A DNA stretch of 14,141 nt from Caryophanales bacterium UBA1231 (lineage in GTDB: Bacteria; Bacillota_I; Bacilli_A; ML615J-28; CAG-313). The translations under genes were made by a program, and so were the position numbers. This document shows, one piece after another, positions 9,501-13,349 of the stretch (position 1 is the first letter of the stretch; each line of letters starts with the position of its first letter). The notes below the pieces were generated by a model. That model searched no databases, had not been told where the DNA came from, and saw nothing but the letters and a program-made list of their open reading frames with translations. The DNA is taken from positions 2,512 through 16,652 of the forward strand of contig DBWT01000027.1 in the NCBI GenBank assembly GCA_002309035.1, given 5' to 3'.

Positions 9501-9516
9501 TAGATTTACTAAATAA
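1..9516 (+). CDS. Giant modular surface/secreted protein: B-repeats, beta-helices, BIG2, C-terminal amidase (5'-truncated)
   Basis: The frame is open from base 1 and enters in the middle of a B-repeat, so the ATG at 10 is internal and the signal peptide lies outside the window. Residues here count from that Met. The order is three B-repeats (to about 194), two tandem beta-helices (195-858), B-repeat/helix/B-repeat/helix/B-repeat (859-1644), a fifth helix (1645-2010), five B-repeats, two with long inserts (2011-2630), two BIG2-like domains (2631-2797), amidase (2798-3097) and a beta-rich tail to 3168. B-repeats show the ELNGG, FLGW and LYAKW signatures. The architecture fits an extracellular protein that binds glycans or host surfaces and cuts peptidoglycan; the binding target is inference. 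No LPXTG motif or C-terminal membrane anchor is present. No A-run exceeds five bases, unlike neighbouring genes. A terminator follows at once. Confidence 0.93.
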   Translation, partial: TSFMENSPAENLTEPVREGYAFEGFYLNEDFSGEKVTEVYGPEGFDMTLYAKWSPVQYHLNAELNGGQLVEELPATFTVEDVIDLPEATKEHYNFLGWFMGDVEVEQLVGADLLANVEIEAVFEAIAYPIEFELDGGALENLPTSRTVEDSIVLGEPEKANHAFLGWYDNANFEGDAITTLDASNLAITKLFAKYEYNACVFIGEQGYSSIAAALAAAQDGDTITLLAMTFDEEVVITKAITLKGPNAGVKGYEERAAEAILKGTVKIQAAGVTLDGLRFEENGFILVSASDATIQNIYSISKTTKAGGSNRYAQIVADADISGLTVLDSYLNSGTNGNQKGNIASESIVKNILIKGNHLFNDVTSTGAICEAIEFYNLGAGTVEIIENEIRFNTDNFIIFMGNYSNNATSVVIKDNILAGSNAAETKHTAGVSVRYLGATAEYTFEHNYVYNMYGNTLDVRYGKPGAKMADLYNYYELAFKFTNKADVEISYEGNAYEAAQTTETPDHKEFSVYGIAELEAAYNVYKNAVALLNGQRFLTLAEALEAAQDGDTIQLFAKLIEEELDINKSVTILGPNDKVLGFEERADEAEFTKPLSISAANVTLKGVKLTGDAHIHVKADNFTLENCWMKASVIKAGGNNRKGMIINDSEIDGLKVIGNYLYAGGYLASQIDLSGVAKNVLIHNNYFTNGITVNNNVNEGIIIYLAKEELTITNNQFIFPTDNWSVLIYGAALSHLLLQDNVVNTANGVDHTSGWGIYNIPATCTVDVIHNKYYSTIGTTFRMTGGSDAATFNFYFNYFDENSPINLNTTTTPNWLGNSYGAEINPKTKVNPTDYRPYAEYDLEALEVAYQAWLNGVVNHSITYELNGGAFKVEAPTEYAEGVGVGLVAPERDGFTFLGWFDNPDFNGEAITSISTEANQDVVLYAKWEENLVPVQKDFTIGETGYDTLEDALAAAQDGDTIMIAAGEFELSKEIAVSKNVTIKGAGMDQTVFSGNASGKLTLAANVVIKDLTFVGPGATSSVSLVYSGAGMGDVVFENVKGMKYNSFFRASTADGDSIKFVNCEFSSIGQFFIWVYTASTVKTVEFVSSKMDLSNCGGVENTAASMFRMRAGSLYVYDSYFEGNLPSTTGGLFENGNSGAEAVIEFNTFKNVNKFDRNYNDEFKVLFNKNLYLDAAGNVLAGMDASEVKGSTIVDAVVAASEEERAAFYQAFLNGDVTTHTITYVLNGGEFKVDSPDNFIEGQGVALVNPAREGYDFLGWFRDPEFNGEAVTAISSDETEDVTLYAKWEEVIVDNKPIRIGNKGYDQIGEALEAAQDGDTITIAEGTYELASVINKSVKFVGAGRDLTIVNVTKDIASNINAANISFEKMSLVGPSAGYASGKLFQTGANAGKLSFDDCILKNVNTFIYVNASNQLEINVTNSHIEGISQFFIWTTASASVAKIHFASNIVDGDSCGATPNGAATFIRVRSNNTTVEVYDNYFKGTHQNENDGYFENGQETNTFIVKFNTFAFCEKIVHNNGGHPIVFDKNLYLNQSGAPLSETPSAAAKPGVQVDNILAQSEEERAAFYQAFLAGDNYTISYDLNGGEWDGAPGVESFQKVEEINTGTPKMEGFRFVGWFENDVQITEFEKRNYELVAHWVEEGIYVGVGELADYATLAEALAAAQENDVIIILPGTIAEDVTISINGLTIKGAQHQDVKANDSIIAGVLTIKANNVTLKNLQFVQGSRVLMKNNNDGLTFDQNYVHGIGNFKSAWVESTNSDFGFINCVGTNDDQVCDLVFTNNVFESVDDTCMELVRTDNVTIKNNVFKNFRYEALRIDGGYNDGTMIIVNNTIECDAEGAYAGIYFRTYGGHSDREIPTIYIAGNTFKNLGFNATVAGYAAAIAARNFQEYGIEWIISENDFINCKNYIKFRNNYDYPERFKTYSFTTIIEHNNFYGLPVSFIYSQNTTSSDTATACPAAGRFFSNFYADLDGNKVEPDFGMFISTVLVEEGADQPFTHENVSETPVTKVRVVLGENSHKDYAVEKGSSLQLEAVALEDHLFKGFFLNADFSGEAITELENVEHLTFVYAKFEQYVYQDIDYNLNGGQLPEGAPEQFVIGIGCALVDPSKEGNVFLGWYDNEDCLGKPVTSISADKTEKVTLFALWQDLSATYTLEYHLNGGTFDYNNYTELADDFLNDMNAINNASITRDNFTSKCRQEQFTTFLADDAMWAKWSWLFGYIQSIEENPSSVEIYKEVMESRTCESANWWFLTRDFAGFVNQSKNTFYYTMYPIDFSLYAVEEGIWDALSHTVTLSDVQALATPVRPYYTFLGWYEDEQCLGQPVKVLYKDSTLYAKWEKTNALLTYVVNNDSAILAETEVLVHAGDSFDLAIPEYNPKFWNFEGWYLDPEFTQKVTKINEYTLANVTVYGKWTELSGYSIEYHLNGGNWSYDSFQELSQAVLDDYNAWRGSSFTQEEILQEGAWAGINVADFYYSEGVADKWGWVFDYLGQVGGSANKKACSELKNYADKAKFNAANSNWIYAVSYELKGFMGAGQHTKNSNYKSSDYSDPELQNGVWPLLSAHEQSLFLNNKDTVQLLIAHYPGMVLVGWYDNEQFAGDPITEVDGSLESGLYVLYAKYEEADPVTDINIANQISELEIFNTHQLLANVVPENASITSIKYSSSNPNVATISNAGLITALHPGTTVIRLTSNSTSGFYKEFELTVFEPAHYEASYETVSYTTVGENIQLNAEFVKKDGTRLPVTLTSLNPEIATVSDNVATGVNAGTATIRASVEGDELTFDFKVNVISSSLSEVLQFVVSQHNSNAFIRNDLGIGAGTPAYYRDIVGSLSNIIYNLEYVINNKYYSTQQGVTNNHGGEKTSTEFITVHYTGNMSPKATAAANAEYFATGGGGTSIHYVTGNDGIFYVLDESLVAFHAGDGTGVEFHWLPTGIMVAPGDPAQPTIGIDSNSYYTVNGISTSIPVPTGTTTATKKVTDTRWFNDMGIGWTIINGEYHLATTWWCYTQISEGRICNKGGNNNSIGIESAVNPEADLWLTWEKTAQLVSDLVTRYNLDFTRVVGHHFYSAKDCPQPLLENDLEIWWIFMDMVKAEYAKNNTFGDYTFLMEPVDDVSGQYINFEGGRINQPDQTTTLTYKVTVTNTVTGAQEEVVLSTIVNGRFTK
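592..2583 (+). repeat. Tandem pair of right-handed beta-helix modules 1 and 2
   Basis: Two modules of almost equal length, 592-1590 (999 bp) and 1591-2583 (993 bp), follow each other with no B-repeat between. Each opens with an A-A-Q-D-G-D-T-I segment, the usual cap of pectin-lyase-fold helices (ALxxAxxGDTI). Each then has a shared block (GPN..V.G.EERA.EA) and short Asn-rich coils such as NNYF and NHLF. Each ends in an acidic/aromatic linker (ELEAAYNVYKNA; LEALEVAYQAWLNG). The two are clear paralogues from an internal duplication. No polysaccharide-lyase active site could be assigned by eye, so a glycan-binding or scaffold role is as likely as catalysis. Confidence 0.75.
2584..4941 (+). repeat. 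Alternating B-repeat and beta-helix units (helices 3 and 4)
   Basis: The layout is B-repeat (2584-2799), helix 3 (2800-3666), B-repeat (3667-3879), helix 4 (3880-4740), B-repeat (4741-4941). The two B-repeat-plus-helix units are 1083 and 1074 bp. Helices 3 and 4 share the AAQDGDTI cap, an FFIW core strand, YFEN/LFEN turns, an NKNLYL or DKNLYL coil near the end, and the linker SEEERAAFYQAFL. The linker is also conserved as DNA: the 20 bases from 3610 recur exactly from 4693. This is a tandem unit duplication, now diverged through most of the helix. Confidence 0.8.
4942..6039 (+). repeat. Beta-helix module 5 (divergent, longest)
   Basis: The fifth helix opens with ALAAAQENDVI, in which the GD of the cap is replaced by ND. 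It is the longest at about 366 residues. It contains successive coils typical of the fold (VTLKNLQF, DNVTIKNNVFKNF, IIVNNTIE, IYIAGNTFKNLGF, ISENDFINC), so the solenoid is easiest to read here. It lacks the EEERAAFYQAFL linker of helices 3 and 4 and ends in a stretch around residues 1955-2010 of less regular sequence. Confidence 0.75.
6040..6465 (+). repeat. Two B-repeats, one degenerate
   Basis: The first (6040-6246) is degenerate. It has no LNGG and shows FKGFFLNADFSGEAIT with the end VYAKFEQ. The second (6247-6465) is canonical, with NLNGG, FLGWYDNEDC and an LFALW end. They start the long B-repeat stalk between the last helix and the BIG2 domains. Confidence 0.8.
6466..7899 (+). repeat. 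Three B-repeats; the outer two carry a large related insert
   Basis: The repeats lie at 6466-7041, 7042-7269 and 7270-7899. The middle one has normal length. The outer two begin with EYHLNGG and end with FLGWYEDEQC...LYAKW or LVGWYDNEQF...LYAKY. Between these halves they hold extra segments of roughly 120 residues (about 6531-6885) and 137 residues (about 7330-7740). The inserts resemble each other: an EL....L.D.NA start, a later KW.W.F.Y segment, and many Trp and Tyr. They look mostly helical by composition. I do not recognise the insert as a named domain. Confidence 0.75.
7900..8400 (+). repeat. Two BIG2-like bacterial Ig domains
   Basis: Two domains of about 84 residues. The first (7900-8151) has the BIG2 core SSSNPNVATIS followed by GLITALHPGTTVIRLTS. 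The second (8152-8400) has SLNPEIATVSDN and then TGVNAGTATIRAS. The pattern S-x-N-x-x-x-A-T-[IV]-S then G-x-x-x-I is the family hallmark. These domains usually space or bind on the cell surface, and here they join the B-repeat stalk to the enzyme. Confidence 0.85.
8401..9300 (+). other. Amidase_2/PGRP-type N-acetylmuramoyl-L-alanine amidase domain
   Basis: This is the catalytic part of the giant protein. The zinc ligands of the family are present: His2875 in VHYTGN, His3068 or His3069 in VGHHF, and Cys3076 in KDCP. Lys3074 sits two residues before the Cys, where T7 lysozyme-like amidases have their catalytic Lys. The FHAGDG segment (His2923) and IGIE (Glu3031) are conserved core strands. The family cleaves the bond between N-acetylmuramic acid and L-Ala in peptidoglycan. 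Between FHAGDG and IGIE there are about 100 residues where AmpD-like enzymes have far fewer, so there is an insertion. Activity is expected from the intact residues. Confidence 0.88.
9301..9516 (+). other. C-terminal beta-rich tail of the giant protein
   Basis: About 71 residues after the amidase. The last part alternates polar and hydrophobic residues (TYKVTVTNTVTG) as in an Ig-like or fibronectin-like strand pair. It has no LPXTG, no hydrophobic terminal helix, and no Lys/Arg-rich sorting tail. Retention on the cell would need an upstream domain or non-covalent wall binding. Confidence 0.5.
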
Positions 9517-9537
9517 TTTTATAAGTAAATAATAATT

Positions 9538-9566
9538 AAAGGGAATACTAAGTATTCCCTTTTTTA
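9538..9566 (+). terminator. Intrinsic terminator of the giant gene
   Basis: A perfect 10-bp stem (9538-9547 with 9553-9562), centred on GGGAATA and TATTCCC, encloses a 5-nt loop and is followed by T's through 9565. It lies 21 bases after the stop codon and isolates the giant gene from rsmH. Confidence 0.9.
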
Positions 9567-9578
9567 TATGTCTAAATT

Positions 9579-9607
9579 ATGAAAATAAATAATGATTTTG
9601 GTATAAT
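9579..9607 (+). promoter_or_regulatory. rsmH promoter (extended -10)
   Basis: TATAAT at 9602-9607 is a perfect -10, preceded by TGG, which gives the TGn extension. A weak -35 (ATGAAA, 4 of 6) lies 17 bases upstream at 9579-9584. Transcription would start near 9614, only about 10 bases before the start codon. Confidence 0.75.
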
Positions 9608-9613
9608 ATAAGT

Positions 9614-9618
9614 GGTGA
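9614..9618 (+). promoter_or_regulatory. rsmH ribosome binding site, selects the ATG at 9624
   Basis: GGTGA ends 5 bases before ATG 9624. The in-frame GTG codons at 9612 and 9615 overlap this site and the predicted transcription start, so they are unlikely starts. Confidence 0.6.
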
Positions 9619-9623
9619 TAAAT

Positions 9624-10553
9624 ATGAATAAAGAATATAAACATATTCCTGTATTATTAAATGAAACAATAGAATTATTAAATATTAAAGAAGATGGCAT
9701 TTATGTAGATTGTACATTAGGTGGTGCTGGACATTCATCAGAAATTTTAAAAAGAATTCCTAATGGACATTTATATTGCTTTGATCAAGATGAATATGCG
9801 ATAAAGAAAGCTGATGAAAAACTAAAACTAATTGGATCAAACTATACAATCATAAATGCTAATTTTGTTAATATAAAAGAAGAACTTAATAATTTCGGAA
9901 TAAATCAAGTGGATGGTATACTTTATGATTTAGGTGTATCTTCATTTCAAATTGATATGCCTGAAAGAGGATTTTCATATTTAAATGATGGCCCATTAGA
10001 CATGAGAATGGATCAAAATCAAACTTTGTCCGCTTATAATATTGTTAATGAATATTCAGAATCTGATTTAATTAAAATATTATATCAATATGGTGAAGAA
10101 TCTAATGCTAAGTTGATCGCAAGAAAAATAGTTAATTCTAGGCCAATTAACTCAACTTTAGAATTAGTTGAGATTATAAAAAAAGCTCTTCCATCAAAAG
10201 TTTTGAGAAAAGAAAAACATCCTGCTAAAAAAACATTTCAAGCTTTAAGAATTGAAGTCAATAAAGAATTAATCGTGTTTAAACAATCGATTGAGCAAGC
10301 TGTTGAATTATTAAAAGTAGGTGGAAGATGTGCTGTCATTACATTTCATTCTTTAGAAGATAGAATTTGTAAACAATATTTTAAATCTTTATGTGAATAC
10401 AATTTACCTAAAGATTTACCATTCATACCAGATGAATATGAAATTAAATATAATCTTATAACTCGTAAAAGCGTTCAAGCAAGTGATAATGAATTAAATT
10501 TAAATTCACGCTCTCACAGCGCAAGATTAAGAGTAATTGAAAAAATAAAGTAG
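9624..10553 (+). CDS. rsmH: 16S rRNA (cytosine(1402)-N4)-methyltransferase RsmH
   Basis: A cytosolic SAM-dependent enzyme (formerly MraW) that methylates N4 of C1402 in the 16S rRNA decoding centre. The 309 residues match the usual length of about 310. The N-terminus H-I-P-V-L-L-N-E-T is typical. The SAM site TLGGAGH spans about 31-37, FDQDEYA follows, and LGVSSFQID then ERGFS and GPLDMRM lie at about 103-129. HPAKKTFQALRIEVN is at 199-213, ITFHSLEDR ends at 247, and the C-terminus has the usual SRSHSARLRVIE. ATG 9624 is chosen over GTG 9612/9615 because of its ribosome binding site and the family N-terminus. It usually sits in the dcw cluster between mraZ and ftsL; here it has its own promoter and terminator and neither neighbour. 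Confidence 0.97.
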   Translation: MNKEYKHIPVLLNETIELLNIKEDGIYVDCTLGGAGHSSEILKRIPNGHLYCFDQDEYAIKKADEKLKLIGSNYTIINANFVNIKEELNNFGINQVDGILYDLGVSSFQIDMPERGFSYLNDGPLDMRMDQNQTLSAYNIVNEYSESDLIKILYQYGEESNAKLIARKIVNSRPINSTLELVEIIKKALPSKVLRKEKHPAKKTFQALRIEVNKELIVFKQSIEQAVELLKVGGRCAVITFHSLEDRICKQYFKSLCEYNLPKDLPFIPDEYEIKYNLITRKSVQASDNELNLNSRSHSARLRVIEKIK

Positions 10554-10576
10554 GAAATTGAATTCCTACTTTATTT
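10543..10576. terminator. Shared bidirectional terminator of rsmH and the epimerase
   Basis: A perfect 14-bp inverted repeat (10543-10556 with 10563-10576) with a 6-base loop. It is A-rich on the left and T-rich on the right, so both transcripts get a U-rich 3' side. The rsmH stop TAG (10551-10553) lies in the left arm and the epimerase stop TAA (10573-10571) in the right arm. The coding ends are 17 bp apart. Confidence 0.85.
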
Positions 10577-11440
10577 AAATTCATAACTAAATTTTATTTC
10601 CCAAGTTTCTTTTGGTTTAAGATATATTAAATCTTCTTTAGTTAAAAAATTATGTTTTGATTCTGGTTTATCTGCATAACCAATCCAAGGTTCAATACAA
10701 ATAAATGGTGCTTTAACTGGATATGGTGTCCAAATTCCTAACATTGTAAAGTTATCACATTTTACTATTATTCGATTATTATTAGGTGATACTATTTTTA
10801 TATTATGTTTTGGATATGGTCTAATAACAAGTGCATCATTAGCATAGTCTTCATGATTTAAAGATAGTTTTTTGATTTTATCAAAATGTCTCTTAGGATT
10901 ATTAAAGTCAACTAATCCAGTTTTTAAATCAACAGTTGGTGTATCAAATGATATTTCATTATCAAACTCGATATAATAATCTTCGAAGTTTCCACCATCA
11001 AATGGTATTTTAAATGCTGGATGAAGACCAAAATTAAATGGCATTATAGTATTTGATTTATTAATAACCATAATGTTAGTTATTATTTCATTTGATAATA
11101 ATTTATATTTAACTATAAATTCAAAAATAAATGGATATTTTTCTAATGTAAATTCATTAGATACAAACTTTAAAACTAAACTATCTTCAGTTTTTTGAAC
11201 TAATTCAAAGTCAACATCTCTTATAAATCCATGTTTTGTAAGAGGATATTGAATATTGTTTATAATAGTATATTTATCTTTTATAGTGCCTATATTTGGA
11301 AATAAATATGGGGCTGATCTATTCCAATATTCTGGATTAGAATCATGAAGCATATCTATACCATTCACTTTTATATTCTTTATTTCAGCACCATGTTCTG
11401 AAATATCAACATCTAATATATTGTTTGTAATTTTATACAT
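10571..11440 (-). CDS. Aldose 1-epimerase family protein, LacX-like
   Basis: A cytosolic mutarotase-like enzyme of the galactose mutarotase fold. The family interconverts alpha and beta anomers of sugars such as glucose or galactose, and the LacX branch has uncertain sugar specificity. The 289 residues fit. Visible family features are the start M-Y-K-I-T-N-N followed by HGAEIKNI (16-23), YWNRSAPYLFP (38-48) with Arg41, KHGFIRD with His70, FGLHPAFKIP with His140, and FICIEPW with Glu250. By family analogy the His pair and Glu are the catalytic acid and base. ATG 11440 is chosen over an upstream TTG at 11455 because GAGGAGG lies 6 bases before it. It converges on rsmH and diverges from the oxidoreductase fusion. 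No sugar transport or galactose genes are nearby, so the substrate stays open. Confidence 0.9.
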   Translation of the reverse strand: MYKITNNILDVDISEHGAEIKNIKVNGIDMLHDSNPEYWNRSAPYLFPNIGTIKDKYTIINNIQYPLTKHGFIRDVDFELVQKTEDSLVLKFVSNEFTLEKYPFIFEFIVKYKLLSNEIITNIMVINKSNTIMPFNFGLHPAFKIPFDGGNFEDYYIEFDNEISFDTPTVDLKTGLVDFNNPKRHFDKIKKLSLNHEDYANDALVIRPYPKHNIKIVSPNNNRIIVKCDNFTMLGIWTPYPVKAPFICIEPWIGYADKPESKHNFLTKEDLIYLKPKETWEIKFSYEFK

Positions 11441-11446
11441 GCTATA

Positions 11447-11453
11447 CCTCCTC
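11447..11453 (-). promoter_or_regulatory. Epimerase ribosome binding site
   Basis: GAGGAGG on the minus strand, 6 bases before ATG 11440. It sets the start and rules out the TTG at 11455, which overlaps it. Confidence 0.85.
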
Positions 11454-11457
11454 AACT

Positions 11458-11486
11458 ATTTTACTACAATGCTATTTTTTATTCAA
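11458..11486 (-). promoter_or_regulatory. Epimerase promoter
   Basis: On the minus strand, TTGAAT (11486-11481) and TAAAAT (11463-11458) are separated by 17 bases. This is a good sigma-A-type match. Transcription would start close to 11451, at the ribosome binding site. Confidence 0.65.
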
Positions 11487-11511
11487 AAAAATAAATTATT
11501 TATTTATGTTA

Positions 11512-11520
11512 TGATATAAT
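11512..11520 (+). promoter_or_regulatory. Extended -10 promoter of the oxidoreductase-NadD fusion
   Basis: TGATATAAT is a perfect extended -10. At the 17-base spacing there is only an AT-rich sequence (TAAATT), so the -35 is weak or absent. The predicted transcription start is near 11527, with GGAGGTG at 11528-11534 directly after it. Confidence 0.7.
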
Positions 11521-11538
11521 ACATTATGGAGGTGCACC

Positions 11539-13311
11539 ATGGAAGATATTAAATTCATTAGCAAAAAATGTTTCAAATGTAAAAATGCTAATTGTATAAA
11601 TGATTGTCCTATACATAATAATATTCCTAAAATATTAGATTTATATAATAAAGAAATGTATTATGAATCTTATTTAGAATTAATCAATAATAATCCTTTG
11701 TTTTTTCTTTGTGGTGCAACTTGTGACCATTATAGAAATTGTGGTAAGAATTGTTTATATAGAAAAGTAAATAATGAAAGAATTGAAATTGAAAAAATAG
11801 AACAAGATTTATATAATAGATTTAGAATTAATTATGATTTCAACAATAATACTCTAAATAAGTCTGTTGCAGTAATAGGTTCTGGTCCAGCTGGTTTAGC
11901 ATCTGCAATTCTTTTTAGAAAAGCAGGATATAAAGTAACTGTTTTTGAAAAAGAAAAATCAATTGGTGGTGTTATTAAATATTTAATACCTGATTTTAGA
12001 TTTGATAAAAATATCTTAGATGAACTTTATAATTATTTAAAAGAATATATTGAATTTAGATTTGAAGTGGAACTTGGTAAAGATTTATTTATTGATGACT
12101 TAGAGAGTTTTAATCACATTATTGTTGCGTGTGGAACTCCTCTTGGAATAGTTGAATTACAATCTAAGAACGTCTTTAATGGTTTAGATTTACTTTATAA
12201 AATATATAATAATGAACTGGATTTTAGTGGAAAAAGTGTCGGTGTTTTAGGTTTAGGTAATGTTGCGGTTGACGTAGCAAGAGTCTTAAAAAGACGAAAT
12301 GCTGATGTTGAAATAATTTACAGAAGAAATATTTCTAATTCAAAAGCCTCAATAGAAGAGCTTGAAATGTTAAAACAAGAACAAATACCTGTTCATGAGC
12401 TATTATCATGCGTTAGTTTTGAAAACTCGACCGCAAAATTCCAAAAAATGAAACTAGGAAGTGAACCCTTAAATGGTAGATTACCATTTATCAAATTGGA
12501 TGAATATGTCGATTTTCATTTTGATTATTTAGTTGAAGCATATGGTAGTAGACCGAATATAAAATATTTTGATACTCTATATCCATATAATGAATTTATT
12601 TCAAAAGGTTATGTCAATGTAAATAATATTGAAAATGTTTATTTTATAGGTGATTATTTTACTGGTCCATCAAGTATTGTTGAATCTATTAATGATAGTA
12701 AAAAAAATGTGCAAAAAATTATAAATAATGATCTAGTAATTGATACTATAAATAAAGAATATAGTAGTTTAAATATTTATTATGGTGGATCATTTAATCC
12801 ATTTACAAAAGCACATTTACAAATTTATTTATATTTAAAATCTTATTTAAATAATAATGTTATCTTAGTTCCTAATGGTGATTTATATCCTACTAAAGAT
12901 TTACTAAACTTTTGTGATAGAATCAATATTATTAATAAATCTATAAATAATCCATTAATTGATAAATCATTAAATGAAATAGCATTTAGAGGCACAGTTG
13001 AGTTTTTAAGAAAAAACAAACACCCTTTATTTGTATTAGGAAGTGACTCTATTAAAACTATTAAAACATGGATTAACTATGAAGATTTAGTAAAAGAAAA
13101 CATTTTTATTACATTTAATAGAGGTGATGATAATATTAAAGAATACCTACTAAATGATGAATTTTTAAAACGATATATAGATCACTTTTTAATAATAGAT
13201 TTGGATATTTTAAATGTATCATCTACAATGTTTAGACAAAATAAAAATAAAGAAATATTAACAAAAGATGCATACAATTATATAATTGATTCTAATTTAT
13301 ATAATTCATAA
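11539..13311 (+). CDS. GltD-like Fe-S/FAD/NAD(P)H oxidoreductase fused to a NadD-like nicotinate-nucleotide adenylyltransferase
   Basis: A 590-residue, two-part cytosolic protein. Residues 1-75 carry eight Cys: C11xxC14x4C19x3C23P, then C58, C62, C68 and C72, the Fe-S pattern of the glutamate synthase small subunit and dihydropyrimidine dehydrogenase. GSGPAG at 114-119 is the FAD site and GLGNVAVDVAR at 238-248 the NAD(P)H site. YFIGDYFTGPSS near 368-379 is the closing FAD motif. After a linker of about 20 residues, 413-590 is NadD-like: YGGSFNPFTKAH (415-426), FVLGSDS...TW (498-511) and NVSSTMFR (559-566), the family's ISSTxxR motif. NadD converts nicotinate mononucleotide and ATP to deamido-NAD. 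The oxidoreductase substrate is unknown; no gltB partner is in the window. The HxGH motif reads TKAH, so activity is less certain. ATG 11539 follows GGAGGTG by 4 bases. No frameshift or internal start separates the halves. Confidence 0.9.
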   Translation: MEDIKFISKKCFKCKNANCINDCPIHNNIPKILDLYNKEMYYESYLELINNNPLFFLCGATCDHYRNCGKNCLYRKVNNERIEIEKIEQDLYNRFRINYDFNNNTLNKSVAVIGSGPAGLASAILFRKAGYKVTVFEKEKSIGGVIKYLIPDFRFDKNILDELYNYLKEYIEFRFEVELGKDLFIDDLESFNHIIVACGTPLGIVELQSKNVFNGLDLLYKIYNNELDFSGKSVGVLGLGNVAVDVARVLKRRNADVEIIYRRNISNSKASIEELEMLKQEQIPVHELLSCVSFENSTAKFQKMKLGSEPLNGRLPFIKLDEYVDFHFDYLVEAYGSRPNIKYFDTLYPYNEFISKGYVNVNNIENVYFIGDYFTGPSSIVESINDSKKNVQKIINNDLVIDTINKEYSSLNIYYGGSFNPFTKAHLQIYLYLKSYLNNNVILVPNGDLYPTKDLLNFCDRINIINKSINNPLIDKSLNEIAFRGTVEFLRKNKHPLFVLGSDSIKTIKTWINYEDLVKENIFITFNRGDDNIKEYLLNDEFLKRYIDHFLIIDLDILNVSSTMFRQNKNKEILTKDAYNYIIDSNLYNS

Positions 13312-13314
13312 TAA

Positions 13315-13343
13315 TTGAAATTTATATTTTTATGTGCTAAAAT
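13315..13343 (+). promoter_or_regulatory. valS T-box promoter
   Basis: TTGAAA (13315-13320, 5 of 6) and TAAAAT (13338-13343) are 17 bases apart, with TGC directly before the -10. The -35 starts 4 bases after the stop codon of the upstream gene, and no terminator hairpin is visible between them, so some read-through into the leader is possible. Predicted transcription start is near 13350. Confidence 0.75.
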
Positions 13344-13349
13344 AATGTA

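Noticed and set aside
9301..9516. LPXTG-like sorting signal at the C-terminus
   Set aside because: No LPXTG variant, hydrophobic helix or basic tail is present.
9612..9617. GTG codons as rsmH starts
   Set aside because: They overlap the likely transcription start and the ribosome binding site. ATG 9624 has proper spacing and gives the family-typical N-terminus.
11453..11455. TTG as the epimerase start
   Set aside because: It overlaps the GAGGAGG ribosome binding site that serves ATG 11440.
12720..12780. Possible frameshift or gene boundary between the oxidoreductase and NadD parts
   Set aside because: The frame is continuous, and there is no stop, no ribosome binding site and no ATG or GTG start near the NadD onset.
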